NCBI GenBank assembly: GCA_022614965.1
Contig: JAKEHO010000005.1
Coordinates: forward strand, 1 to 42,747
Source of the DNA: Gammaproteobacteria bacterium
GTDB taxonomy: Bacteria; Pseudomonadota; Gammaproteobacteria; JAKEHO01
Direction of reading: 5' to 3'
DNA: 42,747 nucleotides
Below are positions 15,342 through 22,382 of this stretch, piece by piece; position 1 is the stretch's first letter; each line of letters starts with the position of its first letter. A program made the translations under genes and the position numbers. Under the pieces are notes generated by a model. It made no database searches. It was not told the origin of the DNA and was given only the letters and a program-made list of their open reading frames with translations.

Positions 15342-16214
15342 TTATCTCGAAATGAGTTCCGGTACGAATAATGGCTCACCGTCGATGGTAAAGTTTCCGA
15401 TGAGCCGTTGGGCGGGCGCTGAAGTGATCCATTGAATCAATCGAGTGGCACCCTGATAATTGATATCGGGATATTTCGCCGGGTTGCCGGCGATGATTCC
15501 ATAGTAATTCAATAAACGTTCATCCCCCTGAACGACCACGGTCAGTGGGCTCTTTTGGCGATAGGCCAGCCAGGTCCCCCGGTCAACCAGTGTGTAGGCA
15601 TCGAGTTCCCCAGCGATCTGCAGGGTTTCTCCCATGCCTTGACCCGTGGCGCGGTACCACGTGCCGGCGGGATTGATCTGGGCGAGCCCCCACAATTGCT
15701 TTTCGCGGGCGTGGGTTCCTGACTCGTCGCCCCGGGAGACGAATAGGCTCTGGCTGTCTGCGATGCGCTGCAAGGCATCGACTGCAGCGGTCAGGCCGGC
15801 GATGCCTGCTGGATCGTTCATTGGACCGACGATGATGAAGTCGTTATGCATGACGTCGTGGCGATCGACACCATAGCCGTCTGCAATGAGTTTATCTTCC
15901 TGCTCGCGGGCATGCACGATCACCACGTCCACATCCCCGTTGCGCAGCAGCTGGATGGCCTTGCCGGTTCCCACGGCGATCACGTGGACCTGATAGCCGC
16001 TCTCCCGCTCAAATTCCGGGATCAGGGTTGGTAAGAGGCCCGAGTTATCGACGCTGGTGGTGGTGGCGAGGCGCAGCGTGGTGTTATCCGCATACCCCGG
16101 TATCCCTGGGAACATCGCCGCGGCAATGAAGAGAACGTTCGCCAGAGGGCGGGCGAACCCCGTGAAAGGCTTGGTGAGGTTTTTTGAGTACCACGTTAAG
16201 GACGCAGTGCCCAT
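15342..16214 (-). CDS. tupA: Tungstate-binding periplasmic protein
   Basis: The mature protein begins near residue 43 with LRLATTTSVDNSGLL; the TTTS segment binds the oxyanion in TupA proteins. The start at 16214 gives a signal peptide with a basic N-region and a hydrophobic core (LANVLFIAAAMF) and has GAGGGG about 10 bases upstream. The frame is open to 16331, but the added residues are Cys-rich and not signal-like. The 290-residue length fits TupA. An 11-bp inverted repeat lies about 95 bp upstream. Confidence 0.88.
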   Translation of the reverse strand: MGTASLTWYSKNLTKPFTGFARPLANVLFIAAAMFPGIPGYADNTTLRLATTTSVDNSGLLPTLIPEFERESGYQVHVIAVGTGKAIQLLRNGDVDVVIVHAREQEDKLIADGYGVDRHDVMHNDFIIVGPMNDPAGIAGLTAAVDALQRIADSQSLFVSRGDESGTHAREKQLWGLAQINPAGTWYRATGQGMGETLQIAGELDAYTLVDRGTWLAYRQKSPLTVVVQGDERLLNYYGIIAGNPAKYPDINYQGATRLIQWITSAPAQRLIGNFTIDGEPLFVPELISR

Positions 16215-16307
16215 ATGAAATCGCCCCTCAGAAGGCATGGGGCCGTGATCGACATTGGGACAGGTTCCTTTAGCCATATTTGGTCCATGGCAGGACGCTG
16301 CACAGCA

Positions 16308-16340
16308 TACCGATCTGTCCGTTCGCTGCACAGATCGGTA
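16308..16340. promoter_or_regulatory. 11-bp perfect inverted repeat between tupA and the DUF6494 gene
   Basis: TACCGATCTGT (16308-16318) and ACAGATCGGTA (16330-16340) are separated by 11 bases. The element lies in the 161-bp divergent gap, 35 bp before the DUF6494 start and about 95 bp before the tupA start. It could be an operator for a tungstate-sensing regulator or an RNA stem-loop in the plus-strand leader. Confidence 0.6.
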
Positions 16341-16375
16341 GGATAGGCAAGCTCTGGATCGAATGGGAGATGGCC

Positions 16376-16582
16376 ATGAATGAAGACACCTTTAATATGG
16401 AGATACGGAAATTTTTGAAGCATGTTGGTGTGACGTCGCAACGCCAGATCGAGGTGGCCGTGCGTGATGCGTTAAAAGCCGGGCGGATCCGCGGGCAGGA
16501 GCGGCTTAAGGCTACCATGCGCCTCGAGATCGGCGAGATCGGTCTAAGCACCACTATCGAAGGTCACATTGCGCTCGGATGA
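16376..16582 (+). CDS. DUF6494 family small protein
   Basis: The 68-residue protein starts MNEDTFNMEIRKFLKHVGVTS and ends EGHIALG, the pattern of DUF6494 proteins of unknown function. GGGAG lies 6 bases before ATG 16376, favouring it over the in-frame ATG at 16370 and the longer frame from 16280. It has no signal peptide or membrane segment; a helix followed by short strands is likely. It is divergent from tupA across a strong inverted repeat, but a link to tungstate is not established. Confidence 0.8.
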   Translation: MNEDTFNMEIRKFLKHVGVTSQRQIEVAVRDALKAGRIRGQERLKATMRLEIGEIGLSTTIEGHIALG

Positions 16583-16907
16583 GCGTAATGGGCCGAGGCT
16601 TGGGCGCTTTACGTACAGGAACGCCAGCCTCAACGGAGCATCCGCTGCAGAGCCATTTTCCCGGTCCCTGGGCAATCCTCTCCCCGACCGTATCCTTTGG
16701 CGCGGAAGTGGGGCTTTCAGATGGCTTGAAACCGTAGGGCCTCGCAGGGTGGGCATGCTACGGCTGCTGCTGGGGGCTGGCTTTGTCATCGGTGGGATCG
16801 GGAGCCCTTTGCACCCGCTTTCGGTGATTTATTTGGGCTGTGGCGTTTGGGTCGCGCACAGGGCCTACCAGTCTTTAAACGGATGCTTTGCAAGGCACAC
16901 ATTGTAG
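16569..16907 (+). CDS. Possible small membrane protein, doubtful
   Basis: An open frame of 112 codons overlaps the end of the DUF6494 gene by 14 bases and the convergent CYTH gene by 43 bases. Its C-terminal half has two hydrophobic stretches (LRLLLGAGFVIGGIG and LSVIYLGCGVWVAH), like a two-TM protein, while the N-terminal half is Arg/Ser-rich and unremarkable. A shorter start at GTG 16749 or ATG 16755 would keep only the membrane part. No family is recognised. Confidence 0.3.
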   Translation: MRSDERNGPRLGRFTYRNASLNGASAAEPFSRSLGNPLPDRILWRGSGAFRWLETVGPRRVGMLRLLLGAGFVIGGIGSPLHPLSVIYLGCGVWVAHRAYQSLNGCFARHTL

Positions 16908-17332
16908 TAGCGAGGATCATCCGAGACCTCCTCACCGAGCCAGTCCGGCCGCGGAAAGGATTCATTGACATCCCGAAGCTCAATCTCAGCGATGATCAAG
17001 CCTTTATTTTCTCCCTCGAAGACATCGATCTCCCATCTGTATCCCGCAAATCGGACGGTATAACGGATTTTTTCGATGTGGGGCCTAGGGCAGAAATGTT
17101 CCAATAACAGCTGTGCATCTTTTAAAGGGATCGCATAATCGAACTCCGTTCGCGTGACGGTGAGCGTTGCGCTTTTTAGATTGAGGAAAGCCTGGTTGCC
17201 ACCCATCCGTACGCGGATGGAACATCTATCATTGTTGGCGAGGTAGCCCTGACGGTAGCAGATCCCCTCTGAAGCATGTTGACGCCAACTGCCGCTTTTG
17301 ATCAAAAACTTTCGTTCGATTTCCTTGCCCAC
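16865..17332 (-). CDS. CYTH domain protein (triphosphate tunnel metalloenzyme)
   Basis: The 155-residue protein opens with the diagnostic EIERKFLI at residues 4-11. It carries alternating acidic and basic strands (EFDYAIPL, EIDVFEG, IIAEIEL) that line the triphosphate tunnel of the CYTH superfamily. Bacterial members of this size are usually inorganic triphosphatases; a few are class IV adenylyl cyclases. The start is GTG at 17332. Nothing in the neighbourhood fixes the substrate. Confidence 0.88.
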   Translation of the reverse strand: MGKEIERKFLIKSGSWRQHASEGICYRQGYLANNDRCSIRVRMGGNQAFLNLKSATLTVTRTEFDYAIPLKDAQLLLEHFCPRPHIEKIRYTVRFAGYRWEIDVFEGENKGLIIAEIELRDVNESFPRPDWLGEEVSDDPRYYNVCLAKHPFKDW

Positions 17333-17403
17333 TGATCTTCTCTGGAAGGAATACCGCGTCTCTCAGTCAGGGAATGACTGCTTGATTTTGACATGAGATC
17401 CAC

Positions 17404-18720
17404 ATGCCGTTAAGGTGCGCGGAACATTCTTGTGGGGATAACGGGTGTGTGATCGCAACGGCGGGGGGTAAGGTAGTGGGTCAACATTCTCCAGGGAAGA
17501 CCATCTTTCTGAACCGACGGATTGGGATTATGCCGTTACTTGGCCTCTCATCCGGCCTTCCCTTGGCCCTGACATCAAGCACACTGCAGGCATGGCTGAC
17601 TGTTAGCGCCATTGATATCCGCACCATCGGGATATTTGGCTTGGTCGGCCTGCCGTATACCGTGAAATTCCTCTGGTCACCGCTGATGGATCGGTTTGTA
17701 CCCCCGTGGATGGGCAGGCGACGGGGTTGGATGCTCCTCGCGCAGCTCGGGCTGATGTTCCTTCTCGGCGTCATGGCTTACGGTTCGCCGGAGCATGCCC
17801 CGGTGGCATTGGGCCTCGTGGCACTGGCCGTGACTTTCCTTTCCGCGTCCCAGGATATTGCCGTGGACGCGTATCGGGCGGACATATTACGGCCTGTCGA
17901 ACGGGGGTTTGGTGCGGGGGTCTTTGTGGCGGGCTACCGTGTGGGGCTGCTGCTCGCCGGTGCACTGGCCCTCATCATGGCAGAGCAGATTGGTTGGCAG
18001 GCGACCTATCTCGTCATGGCCGGGTTTGTCACCATTGGGCTTGTAGGGACCGTTGTGGGACCCGATCCGGCGTGGGAGGTGAGGCCGCCTGAGACGCTTG
18101 CTGATGCCATCACCCAGCCGTTCAAAGAATTCCTGTCACGCCCAGGCGCCGTTTGGCTGATCGTGCTGGTCGTTCTCTACAAGTTGGGCGATGCCTTCGC
18201 CGGTACCCTCACAACAGCATTTCTGATCCGCGGTGTGGGATTCACTCTGTCGGATGTTGGGCTGATCAACAAGGGACTCGGCCTCGCTTCACTGCTTATT
18301 GGCGCTTTGTCCGGAGGCGCAATCATGGTGAGATTGGGATTGTTTCGATCCCTTCTGCTCTTTGGAATTCTACAGGCTGTGTCGAATCTGGGCTTCATGC
18401 TTCTTGCATGGGTGGGCAATAGCTACTGGCTCATGGCATTCGCTGTGGCCTTTGAAAACTTCGCGGGCGGCATGGGTACTGTGGCTTTTGTGGCCCTATT
18501 GATGGCGCTCTGCGATCATCGGTATACGGCGACTCAATTCGCCTTGTTGACTGCACTCGCTGCGCTCGGACGCGTATTTGTTGGTCCACCGTCCGGCTAT
18601 GCCGTAGAAGCGATCGGCTGGGTGAGTTTCTTTTCGGTGACCTTTGTCGTGGCGCTACCCGGGCTCTTCGTGTTGTGGTATCTGCGATCGCCTATCGATA
18701 CGCTAGACAAATCAACCTGA
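17404..18720 (+). CDS. AmpG-like MFS muropeptide permease
   Basis: The 438-residue inner-membrane protein has about 12 hydrophobic segments. It shows AmpG-like sequence from GLSSGLPLALTSSTLQAWLT through GLPYTVKFLWSPLMDR. AmpG imports anhydro-muropeptides for cell-wall recycling. The first about 35 residues are polar and not conserved, so the true start may be an internal GTG nearer 17480. AmpG paralogues with other substrates exist in this family, so the substrate is tentative. It converges with the gamma-glutamyltransferase gene. Confidence 0.85.
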   Translation: MPLRCAEHSCGDNGCVIATAGGKVVGQHSPGKTIFLNRRIGIMPLLGLSSGLPLALTSSTLQAWLTVSAIDIRTIGIFGLVGLPYTVKFLWSPLMDRFVPPWMGRRRGWMLLAQLGLMFLLGVMAYGSPEHAPVALGLVALAVTFLSASQDIAVDAYRADILRPVERGFGAGVFVAGYRVGLLLAGALALIMAEQIGWQATYLVMAGFVTIGLVGTVVGPDPAWEVRPPETLADAITQPFKEFLSRPGAVWLIVLVVLYKLGDAFAGTLTTAFLIRGVGFTLSDVGLINKGLGLASLLIGALSGGAIMVRLGLFRSLLLFGILQAVSNLGFMLLAWVGNSYWLMAFAVAFENFAGGMGTVAFVALLMALCDHRYTATQFALLTALAALGRVFVGPPSGYAVEAIGWVSFFSVTFVVALPGLFVLWYLRSPIDTLDKST

Positions 18721-18806
18721 TTGCGGGGTTAGAAAGCGGTGCCACTACTTATTTCTCGATTGGACGTAAATCCTAAGCGGTTAACTGATGCGAAGGCTCA
18801 AAGCCT

Positions 18807-20369
18807 TTATCCGATGACGGCGGAAACCCCACCGCGACGCGGATCACCAGCTCCACTAAACGCTTTACGTCGCAAGTGGTAGACCGCTGTGTGAGCCCCA
18901 CCGAAGAATAAATTCTTCTCCGACCATACCCTGTGTTCGGGGAACAAGACTATGAGTTGATCGATTTGCTTGGGATCAAATCCATGTTCAACGTTAAGCA
19001 TCCCATCTTCAAAATGGATGCGCGGGCTTTCGACAGCATCATCGACGGCCATATCGAAATCAATCAGATTAATCAACACTTGTAGCAGCGCAGTTCGTAT
19101 CCTGTTCGAACCACCGGAACCAGTCACGATGATATCGTCGTTACCGGTGATTGCCAGGGTTGGGGACATCATGGAGGACATCCGGGAGTTGAGTGGCCAT
19201 CGATGGAACCCGTGAGGATTGATATCTTCCTCGCCAAGCATGTTATTTAACATAATGCCGGTACCAGGGACGACATAGCCGGAGCCCTCACCGTAGGACA
19301 GCGACAGGCTTGCCATGTTTCCGTATCCGTCGATTACGTTCATGTGGGTTGTGCCCCTCAGGCAGATCGCTCGCCCCAAGACGTCCCTTCGATAACGTTG
19401 CAACAGTTCTTCGTTCAGCAAGGCTTCTGCGCCCGTGCTTTCGATGGTATCCGCCAACTTGCTTTCGATCCTTGCTTTGTTGGTCGAAGCCATCGTCGTT
19501 GCCAGCAACTGCAGGTAGGGTACCGAGCCAAAAAGGAGCGCATGGAGATCAGTTTGCTCAAGGAGCTTTAAGGAGAATGCCATCAGTGTCCCGCCGAATG
19601 AGGGGGGCGGATTAGTGAATAATCGAGCATTGCGATAGGTAATGTCTAAAGGCCTACGCCGCTCCACCCGGTACGCCTTCAGATCCTCACCCGTCAGATG
19701 TCCACCGTTCTCCTGGCAGTCGCGAATGATGCACTGACCAATCTCGCCTTCATAGAAAGCACGTTCGCCTTCTTCCGCCAGCCATTCCAGCGTTTCAGCC
19801 AACTCAGGATAACGGACGATCTCAGCCTCACGGGGCAGGCGATCCTTGCTATCCTTGTTAGCAAAAACCGCTCTGGCACAGTCAGTAGACAGATACATTT
19901 TTTCAATAATTCGGTAGATCGACGCGTGTAACGCGTTGATTCGAATGCCCTGACGGGCAAGGCCGATGGCGGGTTCGAGAATGGCACGGATCGGTAGTCT
20001 GCACAGATCCCGGTAGATAGTGAATATCCCTTTCACCGTTCCGGGCGTCGCGATCGATCCCATCCCAATATGAAACTCTTGTGTAACGGTTCCAAAGTCG
20101 GCACGGATTGGATAGAAATCGCACTCAGCCGCTTGCCTTTTTCTAATGGGTGTTTGTGTAAAAAAGTCGTAGATGACATTCTGACCGTGTTGGGTGTGGC
20201 AAAGGAGGAAACCGCCACCTCCTAATGAGGCGAGCACGGACTCGGATATACATGCTGCAAATAGGCTGGCGAGGATCGCATCAAATGCGTTACCACCATC
20301 GCGCAGGATGCACTCCGCCGCCTCCACCGTCTTTTGGTGCCCGGCGGCGACAACGCCTCTTGGAGACAT
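18807..20369 (-). CDS. ggt: Gamma-glutamyltransferase family protein
   Basis: This Ntn-hydrolase precursor contains RGTTHMNVIDGYGNM, in which the second Thr of the TTH motif would be the autocatalytic nucleophile exposed by self-cleavage. The glycine-rich GGGGFL segment and the C-terminal GSGGSNRIRT oxyanion loop are also present. It would cleave glutathione or gamma-glutamyl peptides. The start at 20369 (MSPRGVVAAGHQKT) fits the family; a TTG at 20447 extends it but nearly meets the divergent gene. No signal peptide is obvious with either start, which is unusual for a GGT. Confidence 0.85.
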   Translation of the reverse strand: MSPRGVVAAGHQKTVEAAECILRDGGNAFDAILASLFAACISESVLASLGGGGFLLCHTQHGQNVIYDFFTQTPIRKRQAAECDFYPIRADFGTVTQEFHIGMGSIATPGTVKGIFTIYRDLCRLPIRAILEPAIGLARQGIRINALHASIYRIIEKMYLSTDCARAVFANKDSKDRLPREAEIVRYPELAETLEWLAEEGERAFYEGEIGQCIIRDCQENGGHLTGEDLKAYRVERRRPLDITYRNARLFTNPPPSFGGTLMAFSLKLLEQTDLHALLFGSVPYLQLLATTMASTNKARIESKLADTIESTGAEALLNEELLQRYRRDVLGRAICLRGTTHMNVIDGYGNMASLSLSYGEGSGYVVPGTGIMLNNMLGEEDINPHGFHRWPLNSRMSSMMSPTLAITGNDDIIVTGSGGSNRIRTALLQVLINLIDFDMAVDDAVESPRIHFEDGMLNVEHGFDPKQIDQLIVLFPEHRVWSEKNLFFGGAHTAVYHLRRKAFSGAGDPRRGGVSAVIG

Positions 20370-20456
20370 TTGTGTCTTAGCCACTCTAGTGGTAGCCGGA
20401 TTCGGTAAGTGACCTAAAGATACCACAATGAAATACCTTTCGGGCAACTGCTATCC

Positions 20457-20993
20457 ATGGTAATAACAGTGGCTTTCCTGTCGGATACGCACGGAACGCT
20501 CGACGCGCGCGTTGCGATGGAGGTTGCTAAGTGTGATTACGCGATCCACGCGGGTGATATCGGACGTAATACGGTGCTTAATGCCCTTCATCCTCGGCGC
20601 GGGCTCATCGCCGTACGTGGCAACAACGACACGCCTGACAAGTGGCCACCGGATGATCGTCGCGTACTCGAGTCCATCCCATGGGAAGCGTCGCTCGAGG
20701 TTCCCGGAGGGACCATCGTTGTGGTCCATGGGCACCGGGCAGGGCCACCCAAGGTTCGGCACCAGCGGTTACGGGCGATGTATCCGAGTGCCCGAGCGGT
20801 AGTCTATGGACATAGCCACCACCTCCTATGTGATCTTGAACGGGTGCCCTGGGTGATCAACCCGGGCGCTGCGGGCTATTTGCGCACCTACGGTGGCCCC
20901 TCCTGCATGATTCTGGTGGTGCGTCAGAGAACATGGCGCATCGAGGTGAAACGGTTCACGGCGCAACAGGGTCGCCCAAGCGAAAGGAGTTGA
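20457..20993 (+). CDS. YfcE/MJ0936-type metallophosphoesterase
   Basis: The 178-residue protein carries the full set of calcineurin-like metal ligands: SDTHG at 9-13, HAGD near 31, GNND near 55, VHGH near 90 and GHSH near 118. This compact type hydrolyses phosphodiesters in vitro with Mn or Ni, and physiological substrates are mostly unknown. It is divergent from the gamma-glutamyltransferase gene. No RNA or nucleotide context hints at a substrate. Confidence 0.9.
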   Translation: MVITVAFLSDTHGTLDARVAMEVAKCDYAIHAGDIGRNTVLNALHPRRGLIAVRGNNDTPDKWPPDDRRVLESIPWEASLEVPGGTIVVVHGHRAGPPKVRHQRLRAMYPSARAVVYGHSHHLLCDLERVPWVINPGAAGYLRTYGGPSCMILVVRQRTWRIEVKRFTAQQGRPSERS

Positions 20994-21322
20994 AGAGAGA
21001 GGGGGATTAAACGCGGTCCTCATCATGGTGGATAGGCTAACTTTGTGCTCTACTGTGAGTGGCCTGATGAATCTTATAGTGGGGTCTTACGGGCGCACAC
21101 CCCGCCGCTACTCAGCAAGGTGCGAGCCGATACCCCACAGGCAGGTTCTAGAGCGTGTTCGAGGCGCCCTGCCTGGTTTCCCCGTTGCGACAGCGGAGGG
21201 GCTTCGGGGGCCAGGCGAGTCCGTGCGGTCCGATACCTTTGGCGAGCATCAAATGAGGATGCCCGCCAGCCTCCTCTGATTGTCCCCTCAATTTCCTACG
21301 TGGCGCTGCGCCATGTCAGGGA
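20994..21322. other. Intergenic stretch with an 8-bp inverted repeat
   Basis: About 330 bp without a convincing gene. CAGGCAGG (21138-21145) and CCTGCCTG (21168-21175) could form a stem with a 22-base loop. Short plus-strand frames here are Arg/Pro-rich and match nothing I recognise. Confidence 0.5.
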
Positions 21323-21775
21323 TCAGCGGCGCCCCCCCGTGCCGTGGCGAATAAAACGCTGGCCATGGTCGAACCCGCGCGATCCGCTGAAGTGGTGAGG
21401 GGTAAAATGGTGGCCATGGTCGAACCCGTGCGATCCGCTGAAGCGGTGAGGGGCAAAATGGTGGCCATGGTTGAACCTGTGTGATCCGCTGAAGCGGCGA
21501 GGGGTGAAATGGTGGCCACGGTCGAACCGGTCGTGTTTCAGGACGCTCTTGGGTATAAAGCAGCAGCCGCTGGGAGAAAACCCGTGGTGGTCGAATCTCC
21601 CGAAGTCCCTTGGGGCGCAGCAGCTACTTCCAAAGCAGATCCCCGTGTTGTGCGACCCAAAGCCCTGACCAATGGCGCTATGGAAAACGATCCCGCCTGC
21701 ATGAGTGACGGGTGCCGCACTGAGCAATCCGAGGAAGATGAGGGCGCTCGCTACAGTTATGGGTTTCGATGCCAT
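21323..21775 (-). CDS. Secreted histidine-rich tandem-repeat protein
   Basis: The 150-residue protein starts with a signal peptide ending THA at residue 26. The mature part has five cysteines (47, 52, 53, 71, 72). Three near-identical 17-residue repeats and a partial fourth span residues 84-145, with the pattern FDHGHHFTPHHFSGS. It contains 21 histidines in all. Such composition suggests binding of Ni, Zn, Cu or haem in the periplasm or outside the cell, but no family is recognised and the function is unknown. The frame and signal peptide argue for a real gene despite repetitive DNA. Confidence 0.7.
   Translation of the reverse strand: MASKPITVASALIFLGLLSAAPVTHAGGIVFHSAIGQGFGSHNTGICFGSSCCAPRDFGRFDHHGFSPSGCCFIPKSVLKHDRFDRGHHFTPRRFSGSHRFNHGHHFAPHRFSGSHGFDHGHHFTPHHFSGSRGFDHGQRFIRHGTGGRR
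21341..21526 (-). repeat. 51-bp tandem repeats within the His-rich gene
   Basis: Three full 51-bp units and a partial fourth encode the 17-residue His-rich repeats. The units share long blocks, such as the GATCCGCTGAAG-containing segment on the plus strand, and keep the reading frame. They point to recent expansion by slippage or unequal exchange. Confidence 0.85.
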
Positions 21776-21965
21776 GCCAACTCCTCTTGGTTCGTATGCC
21801 TGTTAATATAGACTAATAGATTAACGCGAATGGGCTTGGTTTCGAAGCCCTGCGGGGACTGTGCCCGGGGGTGGCTCGTCAATGGCGCCCCAGCGAGTAG
21901 GTGCGCTGCAGTGCGTGCATGGGGAAACCAAGATAAGCGGTGACTGTTGGGTCCAAGGTAAGGTG

Positions 21966-22244
21966 ATGTCTAGGCCAAGGCTTGAGATCGAGTATTGCAC
22001 ACAATGCCGGTTTGTCCTGCGGGCTGCCTGGATGGCAGAGGAGCTATTGATGACATTCGCGAGCGAGCTCGGCGAGGTGGCCCTGGTGCCAGGGCGCGAT
22101 GGGGTCTTTGACGTTCGCCTCGACGGCGAACTGGTATTCTCGCGAAAAGCCGCGCAGCGTTTTCCAGAATCCAAGGAGATCAAGCAATTGGTGCGGGATC
22201 GGATCGCTCCAGATAAAGATCTGGGGCACAGTGATCGGGGTTAA
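21966..22244 (+). CDS. SelT/SelW/SelH (Rdx) family protein
   Basis: The 92-residue protein has the thioredoxin-like fold pattern LEIEYCTQCRFVLRAAWMAEEL, with a CxxC redox motif where selenoprotein homologues carry CxxU. FDVRLDGELVFSRKAAQRFPESKEIKQ is the typical C-terminal strand-helix. The start at 21966 follows an AAGGTAAGGTG leader; a longer frame from 21861 adds non-conserved residues. These proteins are thought to act in thiol redox balance, but the partner is unknown. Confidence 0.88.
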   Translation: MSRPRLEIEYCTQCRFVLRAAWMAEELLMTFASELGEVALVPGRDGVFDVRLDGELVFSRKAAQRFPESKEIKQLVRDRIAPDKDLGHSDRG

Positions 22245-22382
22245 TGCCGCCTTAAGGAAAGCCACCGGGAAGAGTTGCAACGGAGTCGCTTCCCGGCTCT
22301 GGCGAGACCGGCTGACAGGCTAGCCGTCGGAGCCGAACTATCAAACCATCACATCAACCGCAAAAAAGTGCAGGGCCGCCAA

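Noticed and set aside
18793..18807. Small AAGGCT-CAA-AGCCTT hairpin as terminator between the AmpG-like and GGT genes
   Set aside because: Only 6 bp, no U-tract, and it overlaps the GGT stop codon.
21509..21811. Plus-strand frame across the His-rich gene
   Set aside because: A repeat-derived shadow; the minus strand has a signal peptide and regular repeats.
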